From the NCBI GenBank assembly GCA_043777675.1, contig JAYWHR010000047.1:186001-250000 (forward strand): a stretch of DNA of 64,000 bases, given 5' to 3'. The notes beneath the pieces are model-generated. The model saw only the letters and a list, made by a program, of their open reading frames with translations. It made no database searches and was not told the origin of the DNA. Shown piece by piece: positions 25,836-34,160 of this stretch (its first letter is position 1; every line of letters starts with the position of its first letter). The position numbers and the translations under genes were made by a program. The stretch is from JANMDU01 sp043777675. GTDB lineage: Bacteria; Pseudomonadota; Gammaproteobacteria; Burkholderiales; Burkholderiaceae_C.

Positions 25836-27838
25836 TAAGCCAGTAAAGCATTCACCCGCTTCACATACGCAGCTGGGTCATCAGGCAAACCGCCCTCGGC
25901 GAGCATGGCTTGGTCAAACACAATGTGAGCGAGATCGTTGAAATGCACTGCATCTGTTCCAAGACGCTTCACGAGCACGTGCTCGACATTGATCTCCAGC
26001 ACCGGCTTCACATCAGGCGCAGCTTGACCAGCGGCTTTGAGCATGCGAGCGAGCTGCAAGCTCATGCCGCCATCATCTTTCACCACGAGGCAAGCGGGTG
26101 AATCAACAAGGCGTGTCGTCACGCGCACATCGCTGGCTTTATCTTTCAAGGCTTCTTTGAGCTTGGCGATCAGCTCTTTGGAAGATTCTGCAGCCTCTTC
26201 GGCTTTTTTCTTTTCTTCTTCGTCCTGGAGCTTGCCTAAATCCACTGCGCCTTTGGCCACCGATTGCATGGCTGTGCCATCGAATTCATTCAAGTGCGAC
26301 AACGCCCATTCATCGACGCGGTCTGTCATGAGCAGCACTTCGATGCCTTTTTTCTTGAACACTTCAAGCTGCGGGCTGCTCTTGGCGGCGGCCAGCGTAT
26401 CGGCGGTGATGTAGTAAATCGCCTCTTGGCCTTCTTTCATGCGAGCTTTGTAATCTGCGAGGCTCACCGTCACAGTATCAGCCGCCGTGGAGGCAAAGCG
26501 CAGCAGTTTGGCGATGCGCTCGCGGTTGGCAAAATCTTCGCCCAAGCCTTCTTTGAGCACCGAGCCGAATTCAGCGTAGAAGGCGGTGAATTTGCCTTCT
26601 TTGGCTTTGTCTGCCTCATCGACCACATCTGTGATGTCTTTGCCGTCTGCATCTTTTATAGCTGCTGAGTCGTGCGAATCGTGTTTCGCCAAATCTTCCA
26701 GCATTGTGAGCACGCGCTTGGTGTTGCCTTCGCGGATGGTGCGCGTATCGCGGCTTTCCTGCAAAATTTCGCGGCTCACGTTGAGCGGTAAATCCGCTGA
26801 ATCCACCACGCCTTTGATGAAGCGCAAATAGGTCGGCATCAGGCTTTCCGCGTCGTCCATGATAAAGACGCGCTTCACATAAAGCTTGATGCCAGCTTTC
26901 TTCTCACGGTTCCACAGATCAAACGGCGCTTTGGCAGGGAGATACAACAATTGTGTGTATTCTGTACTGCCCTCGACCCGGTTGTGTGTGTGCGCAATCG
27001 GCGCTTCCTGATCGTAGGAAATGTTTTTATAAAACTCGTTGTATTGCTCGGCCGTGATGTCTTTCTTAGCACGCGTCCACAGCGCAGCAGCAGCGTTTAT
27101 TTTTTCCCACTCGCCGGTTTTGACCATGCCGCCGCCCTTGGTGCCTTTGGATGGGTCTGCTGGATCAATCGCTTCGCCTTCTTTCCACTCTTCCTTTTCC
27201 ATCAAGATAGGCAGGCTGATGTGATCGGCGTATTTGTTGATGATTTCTTTGAGCTTCCATGCCCCGGCGTAATCTAATGCATCGTTGCGCAGATGCAAGG
27301 TGATGCTGGTGCCGCGTGAGGGCTTATGAATAGTCTCAATTTCAAACTCACCTGTGCCGCCACTCGTCCAGCGAGCGCCCTCTTCGGGTTTGCTGCCAGC
27401 TCGGCGCGTCTCCACCACCATCTTATCGGCCACGATGAAGCCGGAGTAAAAGCCCACACCGAATTGGCCAATCAGCGAACCATCATCTTTGGCTTGCGAT
27501 TTTTGTGCGTCGGCCAGTTTGCCCACGAATTCTTTGGTGCCGCTTTTGGCTATCGTGCCCAAGTTATCGACGGCTTCTTGTTGGGTCATGCCAATGCCGT
27601 TATCAGCGATGGTGAGTGTTTTGGCATCTTTATCAAAACTCACGAGCACTTCTAAATTGGGCGCATCTTCATAGAGCTTGCCATCTTGGATGGCTTCGAA
27701 GCGGAGTTTGTCGCAAGCATCCGATGCATTGGAGATCAGCTCGCGCAGAAAAATATCTTTGTTGGAATACAGCGAGTGCGTGACAAGGTGCAACAGTTGG
27801 GCGACTTCGGCTTGGAAGGAAAGAGTTTGTTTGCTCAT
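25835..27838 (-). CDS. htpG: Chaperone HtpG (Hsp90)
   Basis: 667 residues; ATP-dependent cytosolic chaperone. GHKL ATPase domain: ELISNASDACDKLR, IADNGIGM, LGTIAKSGT and GQFGVGFYSGFIVAD. Middle domain: RGTSITLHL, YVKRVFIMDDAE and LPLNVSREILQESR. C-terminal dimerisation domain from about 560. Length slightly above E. coli's. Upstream sequence carries a heat-shock-like promoter. Confidence 0.97.
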   Translation of the reverse strand: MSKQTLSFQAEVAQLLHLVTHSLYSNKDIFLRELISNASDACDKLRFEAIQDGKLYEDAPNLEVLVSFDKDAKTLTIADNGIGMTQQEAVDNLGTIAKSGTKEFVGKLADAQKSQAKDDGSLIGQFGVGFYSGFIVADKMVVETRRAGSKPEEGARWTSGGTGEFEIETIHKPSRGTSITLHLRNDALDYAGAWKLKEIINKYADHISLPILMEKEEWKEGEAIDPADPSKGTKGGGMVKTGEWEKINAAAALWTRAKKDITAEQYNEFYKNISYDQEAPIAHTHNRVEGSTEYTQLLYLPAKAPFDLWNREKKAGIKLYVKRVFIMDDAESLMPTYLRFIKGVVDSADLPLNVSREILQESRDTRTIREGNTKRVLTMLEDLAKHDSHDSAAIKDADGKDITDVVDEADKAKEGKFTAFYAEFGSVLKEGLGEDFANRERIAKLLRFASTAADTVTVSLADYKARMKEGQEAIYYITADTLAAAKSSPQLEVFKKKGIEVLLMTDRVDEWALSHLNEFDGTAMQSVAKGAVDLGKLQDEEEKKKAEEAAESSKELIAKLKEALKDKASDVRVTTRLVDSPACLVVKDDGGMSLQLARMLKAAGQAAPDVKPVLEINVEHVLVKRLGTDAVHFNDLAHIVFDQAMLAEGGLPDDPAAYVKRVNALLA

Positions 27839-27873
27839 GGATTTATATACAAATACGAAAGGGATTGAGTAGG

Positions 27874-27901
27874 ATTTAAGGTCTATTTGCAGAACTTCAA
27901 G
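27874..27901 (-). promoter_or_regulatory. Candidate sigma-32 promoter for htpG
   Basis: On the minus strand CTTGAAG, 13 nt, CCTTAAAT, compared with the heat-shock consensus CTTGAAA-N11-16-CCCCATNT, ending about 36 nt before the htpG ATG. The -35 fits well and the -10 moderately. Confidence 0.4.
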
Positions 27902-27910
27902 GCACAGAGA

Positions 27911-28324
27911 TCACATCTGCTCCCAAGGCAAGCCTGCAAAGCGCCAGCCAGAATGGCTCGATCGATGAAAGGTTTCATCCAGCTCGCCTTCAAAGCCTTC
28001 TTTAATGTTAGTGACGTCGCTAAAGCCAGCAGCATCCAGCGCTTTGGCGGCATCCACCGTGCGCTTACCACTTCGACAAATCAAATAAATGGCGCGCTCT
28101 TTGCGCCCGGCTTCGCGCTCTACCGCAGCCACGAAAGCATCGGGCTGTGGCGTGAGTTCAGGGTATTCATACCATGCAATATTGACCACGCCGGGCGGGC
28201 GCCCTACGTACAGTGATTCAATTTCCATGCGTACATCGACAAACAATGCATCAGGCGACGCTTTAATTTCTTCCCAAGCGGCGCGGGGGTCTAGGTGTTT
28301 CATAAAGGCTTGCAGGCCAAGCAT
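27911..28324 (-). CDS. Cytoplasmic rhodanese-domain protein
   Basis: 137 residues with one rhodanese domain: DPRAAWEEI, LFVDVRMEIE, IYLICRSGKRTVDAAKAL with the active-site Cys in CRSGKR. No signal peptide. Single-domain sulfurtransferase-like protein of unknown acceptor. ATG 28303 (MKHLDPRA) is an alternative start. Confidence 0.82.
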   Translation of the reverse strand: MLGLQAFMKHLDPRAAWEEIKASPDALFVDVRMEIESLYVGRPPGVVNIAWYEYPELTPQPDAFVAAVEREAGRKERAIYLICRSGKRTVDAAKALDAAGFSDVTNIKEGFEGELDETFHRSSHSGWRFAGLPWEQM

Positions 28325-28511
28325 GGCCTGTCTATCAGATCAACCCAGTATTGTCGCGCATACTGACATGGCCTTGCGTATGCTGACTCGCCGGCACGCG
28401 GCCATGGAGCACCATGCCCACGGCTTGCGCTTGCATGTACATACATTGACTGAATTCTTCTGTGTTTTTCATTTACAAGTTAGTAAGTTGGATTTGCTAC
28501 ACAATAGGGAA

Positions 28512-29594
28512 ATGAATGAACCCTCCAATCCGCAAGAAAAAATCGCCGCGCCATCCGATATGGATGCCACGCTTTACGAAGCTTTGAAGAAAAATCAGCC
28601 AAATACTGATGTAGCCGGCGCTGCAATTGAGCCAGATGCTACAAAAAAAGGAGTGATGGATTCCCCCGGCTGGGAACGTGCCACGCTGGAGAAGCTAGCA
28701 TTTGCCTCGCTTAACGAGCAAAAATCGACACGTCGTTGGAAAACTTTTGTGCGGCTTGCTTGGCTGGCATTTTTCGTGGTGCTTGCATGGATCGTGTTTG
28801 GCCCATCCAAAAGCGCAACAAGTGCAGCAAGCAGCGCGGCGCATACCGCGGTGGTAGAGATCCGCGGCGAGATCATGCCTGGCGGGGATGCCAGTGCAGA
28901 ATTTGTGGTGGCGGCATTGAAGAGTGCATTTGAAGATGGCGCAGCCAAAGGCATCGTTTTGCTGATTAATTCCCCTGGCGGCAGCCCCGTGCAGGCGGGA
29001 ATCATCAACGATGAAATTCGCCGTTTAAAGGCCATTCATAAAAAGCCGGTGTATGCCGTGGTGGAAGAGACCTGCGCCAGCGCTGCGTACTACATTGCCG
29101 TGGCTGCCGACGCGATTTATGTGGACAAAGCTTCCATCGTGGGCTCCATTGGCGTGCTGATGGACAGCTTCGGATTTACCGGCCTGATGGAAAAGCTCGG
29201 CATTGAGCGCCGCCTCATGACGGCTGGGGAAAATAAAGGCTTCCTTGATCCTTTTAGCCCGCAAACCGATGCGCAAAGGCAGCATGCGCAGGGCATGCTC
29301 AATCAGATTCACAAGCAATTTATTGACACGGTGAAAGCTGGGCGTGGCAAGAAGCTCAAAGAAACGCCTGACATGTTCAGTGGCCTTTTCTGGAGCGGCC
29401 AGCAAGCCATTGAACTGGGCTTGGCCGATGAGCTTGGCACGCTCGATTCTGTGGCGCGCGATGTGATCAAGGCCGAAGATTTGGTCGATTACACCAAGCG
29501 CGAAAACGTAGCCGAGCGTTTGGCCAAGCGCTTTGGCGCGGCGGTGGGCGAAGGCGCATTCAAAGCGGCTAAGGCGTTGCCGCAATTGCGCTAA
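28512..29594 (+). CDS. S49-family signal-peptide-peptidase-like protease
   Basis: 360 residues. A cytoplasmic N-terminus, one transmembrane helix (about 79-96, LAWLAFFVVLAWIVFG), then the S49 domain: LLINSPGGSPVQAG, nucleophile Ser in ETCASAAYYIA, and likely general-base Lys in AGENKGFLDPF. The single-domain layout is like SohB or Bacillus SppA and suggests clearance of signal peptides at the inner membrane. ATG 28512 has TAGGGA just upstream. An in-frame upstream extension overlaps the rhodanese gene and is rejected. Confidence 0.9.
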   Translation: MNEPSNPQEKIAAPSDMDATLYEALKKNQPNTDVAGAAIEPDATKKGVMDSPGWERATLEKLAFASLNEQKSTRRWKTFVRLAWLAFFVVLAWIVFGPSKSATSAASSAAHTAVVEIRGEIMPGGDASAEFVVAALKSAFEDGAAKGIVLLINSPGGSPVQAGIINDEIRRLKAIHKKPVYAVVEETCASAAYYIAVAADAIYVDKASIVGSIGVLMDSFGFTGLMEKLGIERRLMTAGENKGFLDPFSPQTDAQRQHAQGMLNQIHKQFIDTVKAGRGKKLKETPDMFSGLFWSGQQAIELGLADELGTLDSVARDVIKAEDLVDYTKRENVAERLAKRFGAAVGEGAFKAAKALPQLR

Positions 29595-29846
29595 TTGCTT
29601 GCAGCGTGTCCGCGCTGATTTCTTAAAATCTACATTCAGCGCCAATTCTGTCGATCCGCTGGATAAACTCTTGGATGACATCAAGGCAGCGGATACGCTG
29701 CGTGTTGTGGTTGCCCCCTCCAATCCACAATCAGGCCAACCATCAGCGAAATCACACAGAATTTCAGCAACAACCTGATTTCTTCAGCAGACGAGCGCTT
29801 CAGTACTGTTTTTGGAATAAATGAGATTGAGGACGGTACAACGAAT

Positions 29847-29957
29847 GGCAGCCACTTCACGCTCGCGTGGCGGTGAGCTCGACTTTTACGGGGCGCATTG
29901 CTTAAATATCTTCAAAATCTCAAATGCATGCTTCGTGCGGCTCTACATCGTGTTGAG
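29847..29957 (-). pseudogene. Decayed fragment of a PAS-LuxR regulator gene
   Basis: About 110 nt align with 30761-30867 in the intact LuxR gene, in the same orientation: shared blocks CGCTCGCG, GTGAGCTC, ACGGGGCGCAT, ATCTTCAAA, CAAATGC and TTCGTG. The fragment has a one-base insertion near GGCGGTGAG, so the frame is broken. It corresponds to the segment linking the PAS and HTH parts. The ParDE pair lies between fragment and intact copy. Confidence 0.7.
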
Positions 29958-30000
29958 TCAGTGGCTTTAAGTTCAATCGCTACGTTCTGATCTTCATTCA

Positions 30001-30036
30001 TTGACATCATCTGTGTAACGCATACAATGCAATGTA
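30001..30036 (+). promoter_or_regulatory. Promoter and candidate operator of the ParDE operon
   Basis: TTGACA at 30001-30006, 16 nt, TACAAT at 30023-30028, a strong sigma-70 match. The -10 lies in a near-palindrome TACAATGCAATGTA (30023-30036), well placed for autorepression by the ribbon-helix-helix antitoxin. Confidence 0.6.
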
Positions 30037-30057
30037 ATACAGAATGGATGTTTCACT

Positions 30058-30324
30058 ATGCCAGCATTTGCACAACCTAGCCAACAAACGCGCACGATTA
30101 ATGTGAGAGTGCCTGTAGGCGTGTTCAATCAATTGGATGAGCTTGCTACAGCCACGGCTCGAACCAAAAGTTTCGTCACCGTAGAGGCGCTCACGAGTTA
30201 TCTTGAAGCACAATCATGGCAGGTGCGTGAGGTGCAAGCGGCAATTGCGGATGCAGATGCAGATGCTGGTGATTTTGCGACAGACGAACAGGTGAATGCG
30301 GTGTTTGCAAAATATGGCGCTTAA
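30058..30324 (+). CDS. Ribbon-helix-helix antitoxin, ParD/RelB-like
   Basis: 88 residues. The N-terminal RHH DNA-binding motif (TRTINVRVPVGVFNQLDELATATARTK minus its ends) is followed by an acidic toxin-binding tail rich in ADADAD. Overlaps the toxin gene by 11 nt, standard for type II toxin-antitoxin operons. Neutralises the toxin and represses its own promoter by family analogy. Confidence 0.85.
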   Translation: MPAFAQPSQQTRTINVRVPVGVFNQLDELATATARTKSFVTVEALTSYLEAQSWQVREVQAAIADADADAGDFATDEQVNAVFAKYGA

Positions 30325-30589
30325 ATTACGCTGGACGAACCGAGCACTTGGCCGCCTTGATGGCATTGCCGCCTACATCGCAAAAGATATTCCTCAGAGA
30401 GCTGAAAGCTTTACGAATGAGCTGCGCAAAAAGGTAGAGATTTTGAAATCCCAGCAAATCGGGACAGCTTGGAAAATTTTTGGTACGAAGCAATACGTGC
30501 TTCACCCAAGCTACATAGCGATTTACAAAGTCAAAGGTGGGGAAGTGCAGATACTGACGATCTTGCATTCTGCGCAAGAGCAAAAATAA
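30314..30589 (+). CDS. ParE/RelE-superfamily toxin
   Basis: 91 residues: LRWTNRALGRLDGIAAYIAKD, IGTAWKIFGTKQYVLHPSYIAIYKV and VQILTILHSAQ fit the RelE/ParE fold. ParE poisons gyrase and RelE cleaves mRNA; the sequence favours the ParE side but does not settle it. Start ATG 30314 inside the antitoxin gene. Confidence 0.85.
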   Translation: MALKLRWTNRALGRLDGIAAYIAKDIPQRAESFTNELRKKVEILKSQQIGTAWKIFGTKQYVLHPSYIAIYKVKGGEVQILTILHSAQEQK

Positions 30590-30613
30590 AACGACAACAG
30601 CTTTCGCCTGCGC

Positions 30614-31168
30614 TTAACCCGCCATCAGCTTGTGCACCAAATCCGCTGTCGTGTGGGATTTGTATTTGCGCATGAGGCGGGCGCGGTAGATCTCGACGGT
30701 ACGGTGACTGATCTTCAAGTTTTTCCCCGTTTGCTTGGCAGTCAGCCCTTCGAGCAAATAGGCGGCGACCTCGCGCTCGCGCGGTGTGAGCTCGGCTTTC
30801 ACGGGGCGCATGGCGGAGAGATCTTCAAAGCTCCAAATGCCTGATTCGTGGGGCTTTTTCGTATTGAGCGCGCGACCGGTGACGTGGCACCAAAACAGCT
30901 CGCCATTCATACGCTTCATCAAGCGATCGTCGGCATAGCGACCTTTTTTTCCGTCTTGCCCCAGCAGTGGCGCGATACGCTCGCCGGTGCGCTCGTATTC
31001 CTGCACGCTCGGGTAGAGCACAGCAAAGCTCTGGCCAATCAGCACATCGCGGCTCATGCCAAACATTTCGCACAGTGCCTGATTGCAATCGACCATCACG
31101 CGCTCGCGCGAGAGCGCTAGGCCAATTGGGGCAAGATCAAATGCGGTTTGATAGTCAATGCTCTGCAT
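30614..31168 (-). CDS. PAS-LuxR family transcriptional regulator
   Basis: 184 residues. PAS domain at about 8-115 (FDLAPIGLALSRERVMVDCNQALCEMFGMSRDVLIGQ region) and a LuxR/FixJ HTH at about 125-184 (ELTPREREVAAYLLEGLTAKQTGKNL, SHRTVEIYRARLMRKY). No receiver domain. Divergent from the CoA-transferase operon with a conspicuous operator between, so it probably controls ketone-body or short-chain acid use. Start 31168 has GGAG upstream. Confidence 0.9.
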   Translation of the reverse strand: MQSIDYQTAFDLAPIGLALSRERVMVDCNQALCEMFGMSRDVLIGQSFAVLYPSVQEYERTGERIAPLLGQDGKKGRYADDRLMKRMNGELFWCHVTGRALNTKKPHESGIWSFEDLSAMRPVKAELTPREREVAAYLLEGLTAKQTGKNLKISHRTVEIYRARLMRKYKSHTTADLVHKLMAG

Positions 31169-31187
31169 GTTCTGTGTCTCCAAATCC

Positions 31188-31225
31188 TTACGAAACTCTA
31201 CGTATTCTTTTACGTAGTATCGTAA
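31188..31225. promoter_or_regulatory. Palindromic operator between LuxR and CoA-transferase genes
   Basis: Inner arms CTACGTA (31198-31204) and TACGTAG (31211-31217), outer arms TTACGA (31188) and TCGTAA (31220). Two nested dyads sharing nearly one centre suggest a dimeric activator site, presumably for the PAS-LuxR protein. Confidence 0.6.
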
Positions 31226-31258
31226 TGCAATTGACACAATCGTTTTCAGGAGACAAGC

Positions 31259-31966
31259 GTGAATAAAATTTATCCCAGCGCAGCCGCTGCCTTAGCTGGC
31301 GTGGTGCGTGATGGTCAGCTCATCGCCGTGGGCGGCTTCGGCCTCTGCGGCATTCCCGAGGCGCTGATTGATGCATTGCGCGATAGCGGCACGAAAAATC
31401 TCACCGCGATTTCCAATAATGCAGGCGTCGATGATTTCGGCCTCGGCAAGCTCTTACAAACACGCCAAATCACAAAAATGATTGCCTCGTACGTGGGCGA
31501 AAACAAAGAATTCGAGCGCCAGTATCTTGCTGGCGAATTGGCCTTGGAATTCACGCCACAGGGCACGCTGGCCGAGAAGCTTCGCGCAGGTGGCGCGGGC
31601 ATCCCCGCTTTCTTTACCAAGACGGGCGTGGGCACATTGGTGGCCGAAGGTAAAGAGCTGCGCGAATTCGATGGCGAGATGTATGTGATGGAGCGCTCGC
31701 TCATTCCCGAAGTGGCTTTGGTGAAAGCCGATGTGGCGGATAAAAGTGGCAATTTGCGCTTCAATCTCACGGCTCGTAACTTCAATCCAGCAGCGGCGAT
31801 GGCGGGCAAAGTCTGCATCGTGGAAGTAGAAAAAATCGTAGAGACGGGCGAGCTCGCGCCCGACGATATTCATTTGCCTGGCATTTATGTGCACCGTATT
31901 GTGCTCAACGCATCTCCAGAGAAGCGCATTGAGAAAAGAACCATCACTGAGAAAACAGGAGTCTGA
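31259..31966 (+). CDS. scoA: 3-oxoacid CoA-transferase subunit A
   Basis: 235 residues; with ScoB transfers CoA from succinyl-CoA to acetoacetate or a similar acid. Typical AVGGFGLCGIPEALIDALRD, NNAGVDDFGLG, FTPQGTLAEKLRAGGAGIPAFFT, and REFDGEMYVMERSL. GTG start with AGGAG 6 nt upstream. scoB starts 2 nt after its stop. Confidence 0.94.
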   Translation: MNKIYPSAAAALAGVVRDGQLIAVGGFGLCGIPEALIDALRDSGTKNLTAISNNAGVDDFGLGKLLQTRQITKMIASYVGENKEFERQYLAGELALEFTPQGTLAEKLRAGGAGIPAFFTKTGVGTLVAEGKELREFDGEMYVMERSLIPEVALVKADVADKSGNLRFNLTARNFNPAAAMAGKVCIVEVEKIVETGELAPDDIHLPGIYVHRIVLNASPEKRIEKRTITEKTGV

Positions 31967-31968
31967 TC

Positions 31969-32607
31969 ATGCCTTGGACACAAGACCAAATGGCGGCTAG
32001 AGCCGCCCACGAACTCGAAGACGGCTTCTACGTCAACCTCGGTATCGGCATCCCCACGCTGGTGGCCAACCATGTGCCGGCGGATAAAGAAGTTTGGCTG
32101 CAAAGTGAAAACGGCATGCTCGGCATCGGCCCGTTTCCCACGGAAGACAATGTTGATGCGGATTTGATCAACGCTGGCAAACAAACCGTCACCACCATCA
32201 AAGGCAGCAGCATCTTCGGCAGCCATGACAGCTTCGCCATGATTCGCGGCGGCAAGGTTAACTTATCAATCCTCGGCGCAATGCAAGTGAGTGAAAAAGG
32301 CGATTTGGCCAATTGGATGATCCCCGGAAAAATGGTCAAAGGCATGGGCGGCGCGATGGATCTGGTCGCCGGCGTCAAACGCGTGATCATTTTGATGGAG
32401 CACGTTGCCAAGAAAAAAGACGGCACAGAAGACATGAAAATCTTGCCAACGTGCACGCTCCCCCTTACAGGCGTCGGCGTGGTCGATCGCATCATCACCG
32501 ATTTGGGTGTGTTTGATGTGATGCCTGAGGGCTTGAAGATTGTGGAGTTGGCGGATGGCGTGACGAAGGAGTTTGTGCAGGGCAAGACGGGTGTGACGCT
32601 TCACTAG
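31969..32607 (+). CDS. scoB: 3-oxoacid CoA-transferase subunit B
   Basis: 212 residues. The nucleophilic Glu is in LQSENGMLGIGPFP near residue 46; also GIGIPTLVANHVP, GGKVNLSILGAMQVSEKGDLANWMIPGKMVKGMGGAMDLVAG and CTLPLTGVGVVDRIITDLGVFDV. Completes the heterodimer with ScoA. Followed by an intrinsic terminator. Confidence 0.95.
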   Translation: MPWTQDQMAARAAHELEDGFYVNLGIGIPTLVANHVPADKEVWLQSENGMLGIGPFPTEDNVDADLINAGKQTVTTIKGSSIFGSHDSFAMIRGGKVNLSILGAMQVSEKGDLANWMIPGKMVKGMGGAMDLVAGVKRVIILMEHVAKKKDGTEDMKILPTCTLPLTGVGVVDRIITDLGVFDVMPEGLKIVELADGVTKEFVQGKTGVTLH

Positions 32608-32626
32608 CTTGCGCAAACATCATAAA

Positions 32627-32654
32627 AAAATGGCCTGTTTTCACAGGCCATTTT
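32627..32654. terminator. Bidirectional intrinsic terminator
   Basis: Stem AAAATGGCCTGT / ACAGGCCATTTT, loop TTTC, between scoB and the convergent Bug gene. Confidence 0.9.
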
Positions 32655-32673
32655 CCGTGCGGTGTTACGCAAT

Positions 32674-33651
32674 TTACTGCGGCATCAATCCCGCTGCTTT
32701 CACCAGCTCCGCATGAATTTTGGTGTCTTGCACGATCAGGCGCTGCACGTCTTCTGGCGAGCTGAGTGCCACTTCGATGCCGCTCTCGGCCAGTTTTGCG
32801 CGGGTTTCTGCATCGAATGCAGCGGCCACGGCTTTGTTAAGTTGATCGACAATGGCCTTCGGCGTTTTGGCGGGTGCGAGCAGAGCCATCCACGCGGAGA
32901 GCGTGAGGTTGGCCACGCCGGCTTCTTGCATGGTGGGCACTTGGGGGAAGACGGGCGAGCGCGTGGGGCTCATCACGCCTAGGGCGTTGAGCGTGCCAGC
33001 CTTGACGTGCGGCACAGCTTCGGGCATCACGGCGAACATGGCATCGACCGTGCCGGCAATCGTGTCATTAATCGCCAACGCGCCGCCGCGGTAAGGCACA
33101 TGCAAGAGCTTGGTTTGTGTGCGTGATTCAAACATCAAGCCGCCCAGATGCTGCGGGCTGCCATCGCCCGATGAAGCATAGGTGAGCTTGCCGGGATTGG
33201 CTTTGGCGGCGGCGATGAACGCGGCTACCGTGGGGTATTTAGCTTTGTCTTTGACGATCATCACCATCGGCTGGTTGACGAGGCGCGAGATCGGTTGAAA
33301 ATCGGCCTCAGGATCGTAAGGCAGGGTCTTGAAGACACTTTTGTTGGTGGTGAGAAACGAGGCGGGTGAGACGGTGAGCGTGTAGCCATCAGCAGGCGCT
33401 TTGGCCACGAGCGGCATACCGATTTGACCCGAGCCACCGCCACGGTTATCGACCACCACGGGTTGCCCCAAAGCGGTGCTTAATTTCTGGCCAAGCGTGC
33501 GCGCGATCATGTCCACACTGCCGCCTGCGGGGAGTGCCACAATGAATTTGATGGGTTGATCGGGGTATTTAGCTTGAGCATGAGCCAAACCAGACAGTGA
33601 TAAGGCGCTGAGTGCGCCGGCATAGGCCAAAGATGTGCGACGTGTGAGCAT
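32674..33651 (-). CDS. Tripartite tricarboxylate transporter substrate-binding protein (Bug family)
   Basis: 325 residues. Signal peptide ending SGLAHAQA, then the Bug receptor fold: YPDQPIKFIVALPAGGSVDMIARTL, VVDNRGGGSGQIG, VAKAPADGYTLTVS and THE-like YASSGDGSPQHLGGLMFE. These periplasmic proteins bind carboxylates; orphan copies without TctA/TctB, as here, are very common in Burkholderiales. Confidence 0.92.
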   Translation of the reverse strand: MLTRRTSLAYAGALSALSLSGLAHAQAKYPDQPIKFIVALPAGGSVDMIARTLGQKLSTALGQPVVVDNRGGGSGQIGMPLVAKAPADGYTLTVSPASFLTTNKSVFKTLPYDPEADFQPISRLVNQPMVMIVKDKAKYPTVAAFIAAAKANPGKLTYASSGDGSPQHLGGLMFESRTQTKLLHVPYRGGALAINDTIAGTVDAMFAVMPEAVPHVKAGTLNALGVMSPTRSPVFPQVPTMQEAGVANLTLSAWMALLAPAKTPKAIVDQLNKAVAAAFDAETRAKLAESGIEVALSSPEDVQRLIVQDTKIHAELVKAAGLMPQ

Positions 33652-33807
33652 GGACGAATCTCAGTGAGTTGAAGGAAAAGGCTGAACACTTGTAGCAATA
33701 CGCATGCCAAACTATATACAGCTTACGAATTTTCGCAAGCGCAAAGTTTTGTGGATACGGCAATGAAAGGTTGAACTCCTCACGCTATCGGCTGCTTGGA
33801 GTGGCAG

Positions 33808-33935
33808 CCCGTGTGATGCGGCTTTGCGTCTGGCTCCATGTCCTCCGGCGGGGATTGGCGTTGTTTTTCCTCGGTTAACGTTGCTTCCCCGCCTCCCCCT
33901 TTACTTGCGCCAGACGCAAAGCCGCATCACACGGG
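33808..33935. repeat. Large inverted repeat with perfect 26-bp arms
   Basis: Arms 33808-33833 (from CCCGTGTGATGCGGCTTTGC) and 33910-33935 are perfect complements around a 76-nt centre containing ATGTCCTCCGGCGG and CCGCCTCCCCCTTTACTTGCG, the same core motifs as the nested palindromes elsewhere. Confidence 0.88.
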
Positions 33936-33976
33936 CATGGGTTCTGGTGGCGCTCGAAGTTCACGACTCGAGATAA

Positions 33977-34106
33977 GCCTGCCAGAGCAGTCGGGGCGGA
34001 TGGCGCAATTAAAGGGGGAGGCGGCGCGATCAACTCACCGAAGAAAAACCAAAGCTTGATGCCGCCGGAGGACATGGAGCCATCCTTTCCGGCTGCTCTG
34101 GCGGGC
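33977..34106. repeat. Large inverted repeat adjacent to the previous one
   Basis: Arms GCCTGCCAGAGCAGTCGG and CCGGCTGCTCTGGCGGGC (two mismatches) enclose GCGCAATTAAAGGGGGAGGC and GCCGCCGGAGGACATGGAG. Core is inverted relative to the neighbouring element, so the pair points in opposite directions. Confidence 0.8.
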
Positions 34107-34160
34107 GTTTGACCGAAGCGAAGAAGCTGTGCAAAGGGTTTTCAACCCTGTATTGACGTA

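Larger units (their letters stand above)
29595..30057. other. Gene-poor interval before the ParDE module
   Basis: 463 bp. The first 250 bp contain no recognisable gene. The second half holds a decayed LuxR fragment and the promoter of the toxin-antitoxin operon. Confidence 0.6.
33652..34160. other. Gene-free interval with two large palindromes
   Basis: 509 bp between the Bug gene and glmM. The first 150 bp are the AT-rich upstream region of the Bug gene; the rest is two adjacent inverted-repeat structures. No plausible gene. Confidence 0.75.

Noticed and set aside
28596..28622. Possible repeat remnant in the S49 gene (GATGTAGCCGGCGCTGCAA)
   Set aside because: Only the GCCGGC part matches; too short to distinguish from chance.
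29025..29723. 232-codon frame antisense to the S49 peptidase
   Set aside because: No recognisable protein, and the sense strand carries clear S49 motifs.
29533..29778. Short frame overlapping the S49 3' end with DPLDKLLDDIKAADTLRVVV
   Set aside because: The sequence looks protein-like in part but has no start signal, no family match and ends in a decayed region; not enough to call a gene.
31231..31236. TTGACA as a -35 box for scoA
   Set aside because: Only 23 nt before the GTG start, so a matching -10 and start site would fall inside the gene.
33802..34106. CRISPR-like or attachment-site interpretation of the symmetric repeats
   Set aside because: There are no regularly spaced units with unique spacers, no cas genes and no integrase; inverted-repeat structure explains the pattern.
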